64,000 nucleotides of DNA from an uncultured bacterium (GCA_905216025.1 CAJMSE010000009.1:50083-114082); one strand, 5' to 3'; positions 16,093-24,518 are shown, counted from the stretch's first letter. Translations and numbers: made by a program. Notes: generated by a model not told the origin, from the letters alone.

Positions 16093-17922
16093 TCAGTCCT
16101 GACTCATGTCGGCAACCATCTTACGGTACATTCCGTATAGCCGCTGGCGCGAGACATACCCCTTCAGGTGGTTGTCTCCGTCAAGCACGGGCAGGCCGTC
16201 GGCATGGGTCTCGTCAAACACTTTCATCACCTCTGTCATCGGAGCGTCGTCGCTGAGCGTCGCAACGGGTGCCGCCATCAGCTGACGGGCCTTGAAATGA
16301 TGGTACAGCTCGGTGCGGAACAGCACGTGGCGTATCTTTCCTATATGAATCTCTCCCAGCAGACTGCCGGCCGGGTCGAGCACCGGGAGTATGTCGCGGC
16401 GGCTCAGGCTGATCTTGTTCACTATCTTCCCGAGCTCCATATCGGGCGGTATCGGGGTGTAACCGCGGTCTATCACGCTGTCAAGACTCATCAGAGTGAG
16501 CACCGCGTGGTCCGTATGGTGGGTTATCAGCTTGCCCTGTTTGGCAAGGCGCATGCCGTAAATGCTATGCGGTTCGAAGATGCTTATCGTCAGATACGAG
16601 CATACGCTGACTATCATGAGCGGCAGGAAGAGGTTGTATCCGCCGGTAATCTCCGCAATGAGGAATATTCCTGTCAGCGGAGCATGCATCACTCCGGACA
16701 TCACTCCCGCCATGCCGAGCAGCGCAAAGTTCTTCTCCGGTATATGCACGCCTATCTCATTGATGTTCCAGAGGCGTGCGAAGAGGAATCCTCCGAAGCA
16801 TCCTATGAAGAGGCTCGGGGCGAAAGTTCCTCCGCATCCGCCACCGCCGTTGGTGGCAGACGTAGCCACCACCTTCGTCAGGAGCACCAGCGAGACATAC
16901 AGCACCAGCAGGTTGCTCTGTCCGGAGAAGAGCGAATTACGCAGGATGCCGCTCCAGTCGGCGTCCGTCTGGCCGTTGAGCAGCAGGTTTATGTCGCGGT
17001 ATCCCTCGCCGTAGAGCGACGGGAAGACGAATATCAGCAGGCTCAGCGTCGTGCCTCCGATGAGCAACCGCACGTAGGGCTTGTCCTTGAAGCGGGCAAA
17101 GACGTTCTCACAGGCCGTCATCGTGCGTATGAAGTAAAGGCTGATGAGTCCGCACGCCACGCCGAGCAGTATGCACGCCGGCACGCGTTCTATGACCCAG
17201 TCGCTGTCGAGATGGAACGAGAAGAGTGCCGTCGAGCCGCGGAAGATGTACGTGAAGCACGTCGCCGTCACGCACGAGATGAGCACGGGGAGGAGCGAGG
17301 CCATCGTCAGGTCTATCATCAGCACCTCGAGGGTGAACACGAGACCCGCTATCGGGGCCTTGAAGATTCCAGCTATGGCGCCCGCCGCGCCGCACCCCAC
17401 AAGGAGCAGCAGCGTCTTGTTGTCCATGCGGAACAGCTTTCCGAGGTTCGAGCCTATGGCCGAGCCTGTCAGCACGATAGGTGCCTCGGCACCCACGGAG
17501 CCTCCGAAGCCGATCGTTATGGCCGATGCTATCACCGACGACCAGCAGTTATGCGCCCTCAGCCGGCTCCGCTTGCTGCTTATGGCATAAAGGATGCGCG
17601 TTATTCCATGGCTGATATTGTCTTTCACCACATGCCGCACGAACAGCGAGGTGATGAAAATGCCGACCACCGGGTATACAAGATACAGCCAGTTTACCGT
17701 CCGCTGGTTGAACGCTCCCGTGAGGAAAGAGGCTATCAGGTTTATTATCTCATGCAGAATAAAGGCTGCCACGGCCGAGAAGAAACCGACAAGAAAGGCA
17801 AGGACGAGCACGAACGTGCGCTGGCTGACGTGCTCCTGACGCCACACCAGCAACTGCTCGAACAGGCCGGGGTCATCCTCGCCCGTGCCTGCATGTCTCC
17901 GGCCTATATTCAACAGGTTCAT
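16093..17922 (-). CDS. ClC-family chloride channel/antiporter with CBS domains
   Basis: 609 residues. Some ten hydrophobic helices (about 35-440) form the ClC fold. The gating-glutamate loop reads GGSVGAEAPIV (Glu about 146; the canonical form is GREGP), and GGGCGGTFAPSLFIG matches the GxFxP loop. The serine loop reads ISHGITRI rather than GSGIP. Two CBS domains occupy about 465-600 (LVSLDSVIDRGYTPIPPDMELG, ATLSDDAPMTEVMKVFDETHADGLPVLDG). Retention of the gating Glu favours chloride/proton exchange, but this is inference. The gene is in series after Sua5, with 23 bp between. Confidence 0.92.
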   Translation of the reverse strand: MNLLNIGRRHAGTGEDDPGLFEQLLVWRQEHVSQRTFVLVLAFLVGFFSAVAAFILHEIINLIASFLTGAFNQRTVNWLYLVYPVVGIFITSLFVRHVVKDNISHGITRILYAISSKRSRLRAHNCWSSVIASAITIGFGGSVGAEAPIVLTGSAIGSNLGKLFRMDNKTLLLLVGCGAAGAIAGIFKAPIAGLVFTLEVLMIDLTMASLLPVLISCVTATCFTYIFRGSTALFSFHLDSDWVIERVPACILLGVACGLISLYFIRTMTACENVFARFKDKPYVRLLIGGTTLSLLIFVFPSLYGEGYRDINLLLNGQTDADWSGILRNSLFSGQSNLLVLYVSLVLLTKVVATSATNGGGGCGGTFAPSLFIGCFGGFLFARLWNINEIGVHIPEKNFALLGMAGVMSGVMHAPLTGIFLIAEITGGYNLFLPLMIVSVCSYLTISIFEPHSIYGMRLAKQGKLITHHTDHAVLTLMSLDSVIDRGYTPIPPDMELGKIVNKISLSRRDILPVLDPAGSLLGEIHIGKIRHVLFRTELYHHFKARQLMAAPVATLSDDAPMTEVMKVFDETHADGLPVLDGDNHLKGYVSRQRLYGMYRKMVADMSQD

Positions 17923-17945
17923 CTATTATATAAATAGGTATATGT

Positions 17946-18515
17946 CTACTTCCTTATTATCTGTACTTCGCCGTCCTGTCCCAGCTTGATGATGCTCGAC
18001 GGCTTGTGCGGCTGATGCTCCTGGCGCCTGCTCCAGCACACGTAGTCCACCGCGTCTATTATCTCCTGCGATATATCGCGGTAGTTCTGTGCGGCGGGCT
18101 CGCCAGAGATGTTTGCCGATGTAGACACCACGGCCTTCTGGAAGCGGTAGCACAGTTCCTTGGAGAACGGCTCGGCGGTAATCCGCAGTGCCACGCTGCC
18201 GTCGTCGGCGATTAGGTTCGGTGCGAGGTTCACCGCGCCGTCAAGAATCACGGTCGTCGGCTTGTCCACGCAGTCGAGCAGTTCCCACGCCACGTTGGGC
18301 ACGTTGCGCACATAGCGCTGCAGCCTCGCATCGCTGTCCACGAGGCATATCATCGCCTTCGAGTCGCTGCGCTTCTTTATCTGATACACCTTTGCCACGG
18401 CCTCCGCATTGGTGGCGTCGCACCCTATGCCCCATACGGTGTCGGTAGGATAGAGTATCACCCCACCCTTGCGCATCGTCTCCACCGCATTCCTTATATC
18501 TTCTTCTCTTGTCAT
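17946..18515 (-). CDS. L-threonylcarbamoyladenylate synthase (Sua5/TsaC family)
   Basis: 189 residues of the YrdC/Sua5 fold. It makes threonylcarbamoyl-AMP from threonine, bicarbonate and ATP for t6A37 tRNA modification. Seen are GGVILYPTDTVWGIGCDATN, IKKRSDSKAMICLVDS, KPTTVILDG, LRITAEPFSKELC and VVSTSANISGEPA, the family's nucleotide- and threonine-binding segments. It lacks the extra C-terminal Sua5 domain, so it is the short TsaC-like form. It is the first of the Sua5-ClC-fmt-small ORF-rpe series. Confidence 0.93.
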   Translation of the reverse strand: MTREEDIRNAVETMRKGGVILYPTDTVWGIGCDATNAEAVAKVYQIKKRSDSKAMICLVDSDARLQRYVRNVPNVAWELLDCVDKPTTVILDGAVNLAPNLIADDGSVALRITAEPFSKELCYRFQKAVVSTSANISGEPAAQNYRDISQEIIDAVDYVCWSRRQEHQPHKPSSIIKLGQDGEVQIIRK

Positions 18516-18532
18516 AACACTTTTATAATTAC

Positions 18533-18642
18533 GAATTTGGAATTACGAATTATGAATTGTCGGCCTGCGGCCGATTGTGAATTATTCAATTACGAATTGC
18601 CTGCGGGATGACAATTCGTAATTCATAATTCATAATTTAGAA
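18533..18642. repeat. AATT-rich repeats with inverted copies
   Basis: The space between sua5 and prfC is built from repeated AATTACGAATT, AATTATGAATT and AATTCATAATT words in both orientations. Two GC-rich inserts (CGGCCTGCGGCCG and CCTGCGGG) break them up. The parts can fold into several alternative hairpins. It holds no gene. It may also serve as the prfC terminator region, although no clean stem followed by T's stands out. Confidence 0.6.
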
Positions 18643-20205
18643 TTCGCTCGTAAAGTGGAACCGTATGTTCTTGAAGTCTTCCTGCGCCATGCTGAGCACG
18701 TAGCCGCTGTCGGCAAGGAAGACGTCGCGGCCGTCCTTGTCCTTCGCCATGTACTGGTATTTGCGCTTCTTGAAGTTCTCGAGCTCGGCAGCGTCGTCGC
18801 TTTCTATCCAGCACGCCTTGTAGAGGTGCACCGGTTCCCAGCGGCATTTGGCGTTATACTCGTTCTCGAGACGGTACTGGATGACCTCAAACTGGAGCTG
18901 TCCCACCGTTCCTATTATCTTGCGGCCGTTGAACTGGTTGACGAACAGCTGGGCCACGCCCTCGTCCATCAACTGGTCTATGCCCTTCTGGAGCTGCTTG
19001 GCCTTCATCGGGTCGGCATTCTCGATATACTTGAACATCTCCGGCGAGAAGCTCGGCAGTCCGCGGAAATGTAGCTGTTCGCCGTCGGTGAGGGTGTCAC
19101 CTATCTTGAATATGCCGTTGTCCGGCAGTCCGACGATGTCGCCGGGGTATGCCTCGTCGATGGTACTCTTGCGCTGGGCCATGAACTGCGTGGGCGACGA
19201 GAAGCGCACGGTCTTGCCGAGACGCACGTGCAGGTAGGGCTGGTTGCGAACGAACTTGCCGCTGCATATCTTGCAGAACGCTATGCACGAGCGGTGGTTG
19301 GGGTCGATGTTCGCCGTTATCTTGAAGATGAAGCCCGTGAACTTGGGTTCTTCCGGACTTACGGTGCGCTCCTCGGCCTTCGTCGGACGGGGGCTCGGGG
19401 CTATCTCGACAAAGCAGTTGAGCAGCTCCTGCACTCCAAAGTTGTTCAGTGCCGAACCGAAAAACACCGGAGCGACCGCCGCCGAGCGGTAGTCGTCGAC
19501 GCTGAACTCGGGGTAGACGCCGTCCACCAACTCGAGGTCCTCGCGCAGCTTTGCGGCGTCGGCCTCGCCCACGCGGGCGTCGAGCTCGCTGCTTGCTATG
19601 TCCACCTCTACCTTTTCCGTCACCCTCTGCTTGTCGGGGGTGAACAGGTCGAGCTTATTCTCATATATATTATATACTCCCTTGAACTTCGCTCCCTGGT
19701 TTATAGGCCAGCTTAGCGGGCGCACGCTGATCTCCAGCTCCTGCTCCAGCTCGTCGAGAAGGTCGAAGGGATCGCGCCCCTCGCGGTCCATCTTGTTGAC
19801 GAAGATTATCACCGGGGTGTTCCTCATGCGGCATACAGACATCAGCTTGCGCGTCTGCGCCTCCACACCCTTGGCCCCATCGACCACGATGATGGCTGAG
19901 TCAACGGCCGTGAGCGTGCGGTATGTGTCCTCGGCGAAGTCCTGGTGACCGGGGGTATCGAGGATATTGACCTTGTAACCCTCGTAGTCGAACTCCATCA
20001 CAGACGTCGATACGGATATACCGCGCTGCTTCTCGATGTCCATCCAGTCCGATGTGGCCGTCTTGCGTATCTTGTTGCTCTTCACCGCTCCGGCCACCTG
20101 AATCTGTCCTCCGAAGAGCAGGAACTTCTCCGTGAGGGTTGTCTTACCGGCGTCGGGGTGCGATATGATGGCAAACGTCCGTCTTCTTTCTATCTCGTTG
20201 TTCAT
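18637..20205 (-). CDS. prfC: Peptide chain release factor 3
   Basis: 522 residues from the ATG at 20205 (MNNEIERRRTFAIISHPDAG). This GTPase recycles RF1 and RF2 from the ribosome after peptide release. G1 SHPDAGKTTLTE, G3 DTPGHQDFAEDTYR and G4 NKMDREGRD are present. The C-terminal half contains the RF3-specific GTVGQLQFEVIQYRLENEY. An upstream start at 20235 would overlap rmlD by 25 bp, whereas 20205 leaves a 5-bp gap and the normal family start. Last of the LysE-DUF4924-rmlD-prfC series. Confidence 0.96.
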   Translation of the reverse strand: MNNEIERRRTFAIISHPDAGKTTLTEKFLLFGGQIQVAGAVKSNKIRKTATSDWMDIEKQRGISVSTSVMEFDYEGYKVNILDTPGHQDFAEDTYRTLTAVDSAIIVVDGAKGVEAQTRKLMSVCRMRNTPVIIFVNKMDREGRDPFDLLDELEQELEISVRPLSWPINQGAKFKGVYNIYENKLDLFTPDKQRVTEKVEVDIASSELDARVGEADAAKLREDLELVDGVYPEFSVDDYRSAAVAPVFFGSALNNFGVQELLNCFVEIAPSPRPTKAEERTVSPEEPKFTGFIFKITANIDPNHRSCIAFCKICSGKFVRNQPYLHVRLGKTVRFSSPTQFMAQRKSTIDEAYPGDIVGLPDNGIFKIGDTLTDGEQLHFRGLPSFSPEMFKYIENADPMKAKQLQKGIDQLMDEGVAQLFVNQFNGRKIIGTVGQLQFEVIQYRLENEYNAKCRWEPVHLYKACWIESDDAAELENFKKRKYQYMAKDKDGRDVFLADSGYVLSMAQEDFKNIRFHFTSEF

Positions 20206-20210
20206 CCGTG

Positions 20211-21065
20211 TTACGCATTTAGTTTCTTTATACATCCGGCAAGCGACTCCTCCCAGTATGGAATATCAATGCCGAAGACTTCCTTTATCTTCGTCTTGTC
20301 AAGCACGCTGTATGCGGGGCGGTTGGCCTTTGCCGGGTATTCGTCGGTGTGCAGCGGCCTGACGTGGCAGGTTGTGATGCCTGCTATGCGGTGTATGGCC
20401 TTGGTGAAATCATACCAGCTGGTCACTCCCTCGTCCGAGAAGTGGTATACTCCCGGCACGATGCCCTTGTTGATGGCCGTCATTATGGCTTCTGCGAGGT
20501 CGCCGGCGTATGTGGGCGTGCCTATCTGGTCGAACACCACGCCGAGTTCGCTGCGCTCGCGGCCGAGCCTTATCATCGTCTTCACGAAGTTGTTGCCGAA
20601 CGTGCTGTAGAGCCATGCCGTGCGTATTATCATCGAGTCGGGGCATGCTGCGGTCACGGCCTGCTCTCCGGCGAGCTTGGTGGTGCCGTAGACGCTGTCT
20701 GGCGACGTGGGGTCGGTCTCGGCATAAGGCGTGTGCTTCGTTCCGTCGAACACGTAGTCGGTAGATACCTGTATCATCCAGCCGCCACGCTTGCCGACGG
20801 CCTCGGCCAGGTATGCCGGCGCAGTGGCGTTGAGCAGTTCGCAGAGGGCGGCGTTGTCCTCGGCCTTGTCGACGGCCGTATATGCGGCACAGTTCACGAT
20901 GCCGTCGATATTGTTGTGCTCAACAAAGCTCATGACAGCCTCACGGTCCGTGATGTCGAGCTCTGCCACGTCCGTATTAAAATAAACATGCTGCGGGTTT
21001 TCATTCTCCAGCAGCTGCATCTCGTTTCCCAGCTGTCCGTTGCAGCCGGTAATCAGAATGTTCAT
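20211..21065 (-). CDS. rmlD: dTDP-4-dehydrorhamnose reductase
   Basis: 284 residues of the SDR extended family. NADPH-dependent reduction completes dTDP-L-rhamnose. The N-terminal ILITGCNGQLGNEM carries the nucleotide-binding GxxGxxG. VSTDYVFDGTKHTPYAETD and SVYGTTKLAGEQ (catalytic YxxxK) follow, with IRTAWLYSTFGNNFVKT after them. It belongs to the same pathway as rmlA at 7438, but in a different transcription unit. prfC follows immediately. Confidence 0.96.
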   Translation of the reverse strand: MNILITGCNGQLGNEMQLLENENPQHVYFNTDVAELDITDREAVMSFVEHNNIDGIVNCAAYTAVDKAEDNAALCELLNATAPAYLAEAVGKRGGWMIQVSTDYVFDGTKHTPYAETDPTSPDSVYGTTKLAGEQAVTAACPDSMIIRTAWLYSTFGNNFVKTMIRLGRERSELGVVFDQIGTPTYAGDLAEAIMTAINKGIVPGVYHFSDEGVTSWYDFTKAIHRIAGITTCHVRPLHTDEYPAKANRPAYSVLDKTKIKEVFGIDIPYWEESLAGCIKKLNA

Positions 21066-21125
21066 ATCGCTTTTGTTTTCTTGTTGTTCCTGTTTCTTTC
21101 CTTATATATAGTGAAGCGCATCCCC

Positions 21126-21677
21126 TCAGTCTTCTCCCGAAAAGAGCGGCTTCTCCTTGTCCTTGAGGTAGTAATCGTTCAGCATGCCCACGAGCGTGGT
21201 GATCTCTTTCACGGCATGTGCCGTGCTGGGCGTTATCTCTTTTTTGGCGAGCCTCAGCATCATCACGCCGTAGAGCGAGTTGAAGCATGTCTCTATCTCG
21301 CTCTCGTCCTTGGCCGCCCCGCGGTTGCGCAGCTCGACGATAAACGGCAGCACCTTGTAATACTCCGAGTTGTAAAAAGGGAACTTCGGGCTCTGCAGCA
21401 GCATGGCGTGCAACTCTTCCAGCTGCATCATCACCACCTTGTTTATCTGCAGGTGTCCGGTCTCGCGGCATCCCTCCTGGTTCATCATCGTTATCAGGTT
21501 GCCGTACCAGTCGGCCACCTCCTCCTTCTGCTCGTCGGTGTAGTCAAACCGGTCTATGTACTCCCGGCGTATGCGCGACAGCGAGCAGCCGAAGGCCCTC
21601 ACCGTGTCTTCCACCTGCCACATGTAGAGCAGGTATTCCGCAATGTTCTTTTTCCTTAAATCCTGTGATATATACAT
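21126..21677 (-). CDS. DUF4924 family protein
   Basis: 183 residues, helical and cytosolic, with no signal peptide. The opening YISQDLRKKNIAEYLLYMWQVEDTVRAF and the segments INKVVMMQLEELHAMLL and LLVGMLNDYYL-type C-terminus (ITTLVGMLNDYYLKDKEK) fit the Bacteroidetes DUF4924 family. No function is known to me. It starts 6 bp past the LysE gene and precedes rmlD by 60 bp, so it is probably co-transcribed with both. Confidence 0.8.
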   Translation of the reverse strand: MYISQDLRKKNIAEYLLYMWQVEDTVRAFGCSLSRIRREYIDRFDYTDEQKEEVADWYGNLITMMNQEGCRETGHLQINKVVMMQLEELHAMLLQSPKFPFYNSEYYKVLPFIVELRNRGAAKDESEIETCFNSLYGVMMLRLAKKEITPSTAHAVKEITTLVGMLNDYYLKDKEKPLFSGED

Positions 21678-21683
21678 ATAATG

Positions 21684-22349
21684 TCAGAAAAACCTGTATA
21701 GATTCGTGACCGTCCCGAACAGCATGACGCCCGAACATATCACCACGACAGCCCCTATGACCTGGTTTATGAGCTTGATGCCGTTATCGTCGAACTTTCC
21801 CCCTATCTTGTCTACGAGCCATGTGAGGCCGAACCACCACAGGAGCGCTCCCGTGACGATGCTCAGCAGGCCGACGGCCATCTCGAACGGATGGTCGGGC
21901 AGCACGAAGGCAAACTGCGCATAGCATGCGATGAATAGGAAGATTATGAGCGGATTAGAGAAGGTGACGAGGAAAGCCGTCACTCCGTTGTGTGTCAGCG
22001 TGCCGCGGTTGTTCCCAGAGCGGTGCATGTTGCGCGTCGGGTCGGTGCGGTATGTATACACGCCGAAGGCGAGCAGCAGCAGGCTTCCCACTATCTGGAG
22101 GTAGAACTTGTTTTGCTGGTTGTTCACAAAATCCATCACGAAACTCATTCCATACACAGTGATGACAGCATAGAAAAGGTCACTCACGGCAGCTCCCACA
22201 CCCGTTATGAATCCGTACCAGCGCCCCTTGTTGAGAGTCCGCTGCACGCAAAGCACGCCGACAGGTCCCATTGGAGCCGACGCTATGATGCCGATGAGCA
22301 TCCCCTTGTATATAAAATCCAGTATATCTAAATGTATCGGAAACGGCAT
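21684..22349 (-). CDS. LysE-family exporter
   Basis: 221 residues from the ATG at 22349 (MPFPIHLDILDFIYKG). About six membrane helices: GMLIGIIASAPMGPVGVLCVQR with the family's GPV turn, GFITGVGAAVSDLFYAVI, FYLQIVGSLLLLAFGVY, AFLVTFSNPLIIFLFIACY, and two near the C-terminus. LysE/RhtB proteins export amino acids or similar small molecules. A longer frame from a TTG at 22388 has no support. The substrate is unknown. It heads the minus-strand series that ends with prfC. Confidence 0.85.
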   Translation of the reverse strand: MPFPIHLDILDFIYKGMLIGIIASAPMGPVGVLCVQRTLNKGRWYGFITGVGAAVSDLFYAVITVYGMSFVMDFVNNQQNKFYLQIVGSLLLLAFGVYTYRTDPTRNMHRSGNNRGTLTHNGVTAFLVTFSNPLIIFLFIACYAQFAFVLPDHPFEMAVGLLSIVTGALLWWFGLTWLVDKIGGKFDDNGIKLINQVIGAVVVICSGVMLFGTVTNLYRFF

Positions 22350-22407
22350 AGTGACTGCAAAATTGCTAAATTTATACGAGATATACAAGTTTTTGGTTGC
22401 AAATCTT

Positions 22408-22436
22408 TTGACTGTTGGCTTTTTTTTCTAACTTTG
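22408..22436 (+). promoter_or_regulatory. Promoter of the ROK kinase gene
   Basis: -7 TAACTTTG at 22429-22436 and a TTG at 22408-22410, with an 18-bp spacer (slightly short). The start codon is at 22473. Confidence 0.5.
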
Positions 22437-22472
22437 TGACGTATTAATTAGTTTTCAAACGTTTTACCAATT

Positions 22473-23453
22473 ATGAACGAACAATCTTTAACAAAACCCT
22501 ACGTGATAGGCTTAGACCTCGGCGGTACCAACTCTGTATTCGGAATAGTGGACAGCCGCGGAGAGATTAAGGCCACTACAGCAATAAAGACCCAAGGCTT
22601 CGAGACTGCTGAGGCATACGTGTCAGCCGCCGTCGATGCCCTGCAGATTATCATAGACCAAGTCGGAGGAATAGAGAAAATCAAGGCGATGGGCATCGGT
22701 GCGCCCAACGCAAACTACTATAACGGCACCATCGAGAAAGCTCCCAACATCAGCTGGGGCAAGGGCATCGTGCCGCTGGCCGGCATGTTCAGCGATGCCC
22801 TCGGCATCCCCGTGGCCATGACGAACGACGCCAACGCGGCAGCCATCGGCGAGATGGCTTACGGCGTGGCACGCGGCATGAAGAACTTTATCGTCATCAC
22901 CCTCGGCACGGGCGTCGGCTCAGGCATCGTCGTCAACGGACAGCTGCTCTACGGCCACGACGGATTTGCCGGAGAGCTGGGCCACGTGACCATGGTACGC
23001 GAGGGAGGACGCACCTGCGGATGCGGACGCACCGGATGTCTCGAGGCTTACTGCTCGGCAACGGGCGTGGCACGCACGGCCCGCGAGATTCTCGCAATGA
23101 GCGAAGCTCCGTCGCTGCTGCGCGAGCTCGACCCGGAGAAGATAACTTCGCTCGACGTGAGCATCGCCGCAGAGAAGGGCGACAGGCTGGCCAACGAGAT
23201 ATTCCAGTTCACCGGCAAGATGCTCGGAGAGGCCTGCGCCGACTTCGCCGCATTCTCCAGTCCCGAGGCATTCATATTCTTCGGCGGACTCGTGAAGGCG
23301 GGCGAACTGATCATGAAGCCTATACGCGAGGCATACGACGCTCATGTGCTCAAGATAATGAAGGGCAAGGCGAAGTTCCTCGTGAGCGGTCTTGACGGCT
23401 CGTCGGCTGCCGTTCTCGGAGCCAGCGCCATCGGATGGGAGATTAACGGGTAG
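22473..23453 (+). CDS. ROK-family sugar kinase (glucokinase-like)
   Basis: 326 residues. The ATP-binding phosphate loop GLDLGGTNSVFGIVD is at about 13-27. NDANAAAIGEMAYG contains the catalytic Asp, and ITLGTGVGSGIVVNG follows. The ROK zinc site reads GHVTMVREGGRTCGCGRTGCLEAYCSATG (His plus CxCGxxGCxE), split here over about 171-195. Such proteins phosphorylate glucose or related hexoses; the absence of an N-terminal helix-turn-helix argues against a repressor. It has its own promoter and stands alone before a large repeat, so glucose as the substrate rests on the family only. Confidence 0.88.
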   Translation: MNEQSLTKPYVIGLDLGGTNSVFGIVDSRGEIKATTAIKTQGFETAEAYVSAAVDALQIIIDQVGGIEKIKAMGIGAPNANYYNGTIEKAPNISWGKGIVPLAGMFSDALGIPVAMTNDANAAAIGEMAYGVARGMKNFIVITLGTGVGSGIVVNGQLLYGHDGFAGELGHVTMVREGGRTCGCGRTGCLEAYCSATGVARTAREILAMSEAPSLLRELDPEKITSLDVSIAAEKGDRLANEIFQFTGKMLGEACADFAAFSSPEAFIFFGGLVKAGELIMKPIREAYDAHVLKIMKGKAKFLVSGLDGSSAAVLGASAIGWEING

Positions 23454-23490
23454 GCCAAAAGAAGCCCAGAAACCACTCCCGACCCACAAA

Positions 23491-23752
23491 GGAAGCCCCT
23501 CCCGACCTCAATGGAAGCCCCTCCCGACCTCCCCTAAGGGGAGGAGAAGGGAAAGAGGCAGGCTTCAATTGGAGAAAACAGGAATTATGGGAAGAAATGG
23601 GAGCCATGAGAATGCTGCACCGGTCAAGTAATATGCTTCCCATGGCTCCCATTTCTTCCCATAATTCCCAGCCCTCCCACCATCTCCCGCAGGCTTCCTC
23701 CCCTTTGGGGAGGTCAGGAGGGGCTCTTGGGGAGGTCAGGAGGGGGCTTCCC
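23491..23752. repeat. Long palindromic intergenic repeat, copy 1
   Basis: The centre is a perfect 28-bp inverted repeat (23581-23608 with 23641-23668) around a 32-bp core with the words CTGCACCGGT and GTAATATGC. Outer arms contain two copies each of a GAAGCCCCTCCCGACCTC-type word on the left and its complement on the right (around 23491-23546 and 23697-23752). The core resembles that of copy 2 at 54264-54489. It lies directly 3' of the ROK kinase gene. No convincing gene is inside. Confidence 0.8.
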
Positions 23753-23822
23753 TATATACTAATAAAAGTTAAACAACCTGCTATTTCTTCCCCTCTCATG
23801 CTCCCATGTCCCCTTTTTATGT

Positions 23823-23830
23823 TATTTTTG
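23823..23830 (+). promoter_or_regulatory. -7 promoter element (TATTTTTG) of the riboswitch RNA
   Basis: A TAnnTTTG match placed so that transcription would start about 23837, right at the 5' end of the cobalamin aptamer. Confidence 0.55.
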
Positions 23831-23837
23831 CACCCGT

Positions 23838-24025
23838 TAAGGTTCGCATAACAGCGATTAAAAGGGAATGGAGTGAGAATCTCCAACTGTCCCGCAGCAG
23901 TAAGCGCCTTTATGGTTCTCATGCAGCAATCCACTGTTTCGCGCCGCAGGAGCGGCAGAAGCGGGAAGGAGCATGAGGACGGCGCGGAGTCTGAAGACCT
24001 GCCTGACGGATAAAGGAACAACAGC
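23838..24025 (+). ncRNA. Cobalamin (B12) riboswitch aptamer
   Basis: The conserved core AAAAGGGAA (from 23860), GTGAGAATCTCC and CTGTCCCGCAGCAGTAA (to about 23903) is followed, after a variable arm, by the B12 box GAGTCTGAAGACCTGCCT at 23987-24004. Order and spacing match the class I cobalamin riboswitch. No btuB, cobalamin biosynthesis or B12-independent isozyme gene follows; the next long gene begins at 24519 behind its own promoter element, and a terminator lies at 24196-24233. The boundaries of the outer helix are approximate. Confidence 0.85.
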
Positions 24026-24153
24026 CGATATTCCTCGGAGTAAGGAATCGTCAGGCACTCATAATATTTACGGTTAGCCACGGCTTCGTGTTTCCTCTGC
24101 AGCAAGGGGAGTCATTGGCTCTTGTTTCTTCCCGTCGGAATGCCTTGGGACGC

Positions 24154-24192
24154 ATGAAGACCGTACGTGTATTATTATATAAGTTTATTTAG
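24154..24192 (+). other. 12-codon reading frame next to the terminator (possible leader peptide)
   Basis: ATG at 24154, then MKTVRVLLYKFI, with TAG at 24190-24192. The stop codon ends 3 bp before the terminator hairpin begins. It could be a translated leader or the remnant of a lost gene. No ribosome binding site is evident, so translation is unproven. Confidence 0.3.
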
Positions 24193-24195
24193 TGG

Positions 24196-24233
24196 ATTCA
24201 GTCCGGCCGCGAGGTCGGGCTGAATTGGTTTTT
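24196..24233 (+). terminator. Terminator downstream of the cobalamin riboswitch
   Basis: A 13-bp stem with two G-U pairs (24196-24208 with 24213-24225) is closed by a GCGA tetraloop and followed by TGGTTTTT. It ends an RNA of about 400 nt that starts at the promoter near 23830. Confidence 0.8.
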
Positions 24234-24258
24234 GCCGGCAGCCCGCCGCACATAGAAA

Positions 24259-24336
24259 GAGGTTGGTGCAGGACGCTTCCAACCTCGGAAAAGCGATAAG
24301 GCCATCGGCAACGGCTGATGTAATCTTATCTGCGGC
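24259..24336 (+). other. Unassigned structured segment
   Basis: Between the terminator and the next gene there is a perfect 8-bp stem (24259-24266 with 24279-24286) and then a GATAAG...CTTATC pair enclosing a smaller hairpin. No known RNA family is recognised. It may be the 3' remains of a larger regulatory region. Confidence 0.3.
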
Positions 24337-24478
24337 AAATATAATCAATTACTTATTAAATAACAAATATTTAGAGTTAAAAATACAGCGAGGTGTAATA
24401 TTTTATGCAACCGGTTACTTTTTATGCCATCAACGGCAAAAAAGAAGCCGCGAAGCAGCTTTTTCCGAAAACTTTACT

Positions 24479-24486
24479 TACCTTTG
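24479..24486 (+). promoter_or_regulatory. -7 promoter element (TACCTTTG) of the small lipoprotein gene
   Basis: A TAnnTTTG match 33 bp before the ATG at 24519. It rules out the longer open frame that begins at 24405. Confidence 0.5.
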
Positions 24487-24518
24487 CATCCGCAACAATA
24501 ATATATATACAGCATACC

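Noticed and set aside
16168..17937. A 589-codon plus-strand open frame opposite the ClC channel gene
   Set aside because: Its translation is rich in His, Arg and Glu without any fold pattern, and the opposite strand encodes a clear ClC protein. High GC at third positions keeps the antisense frame open.
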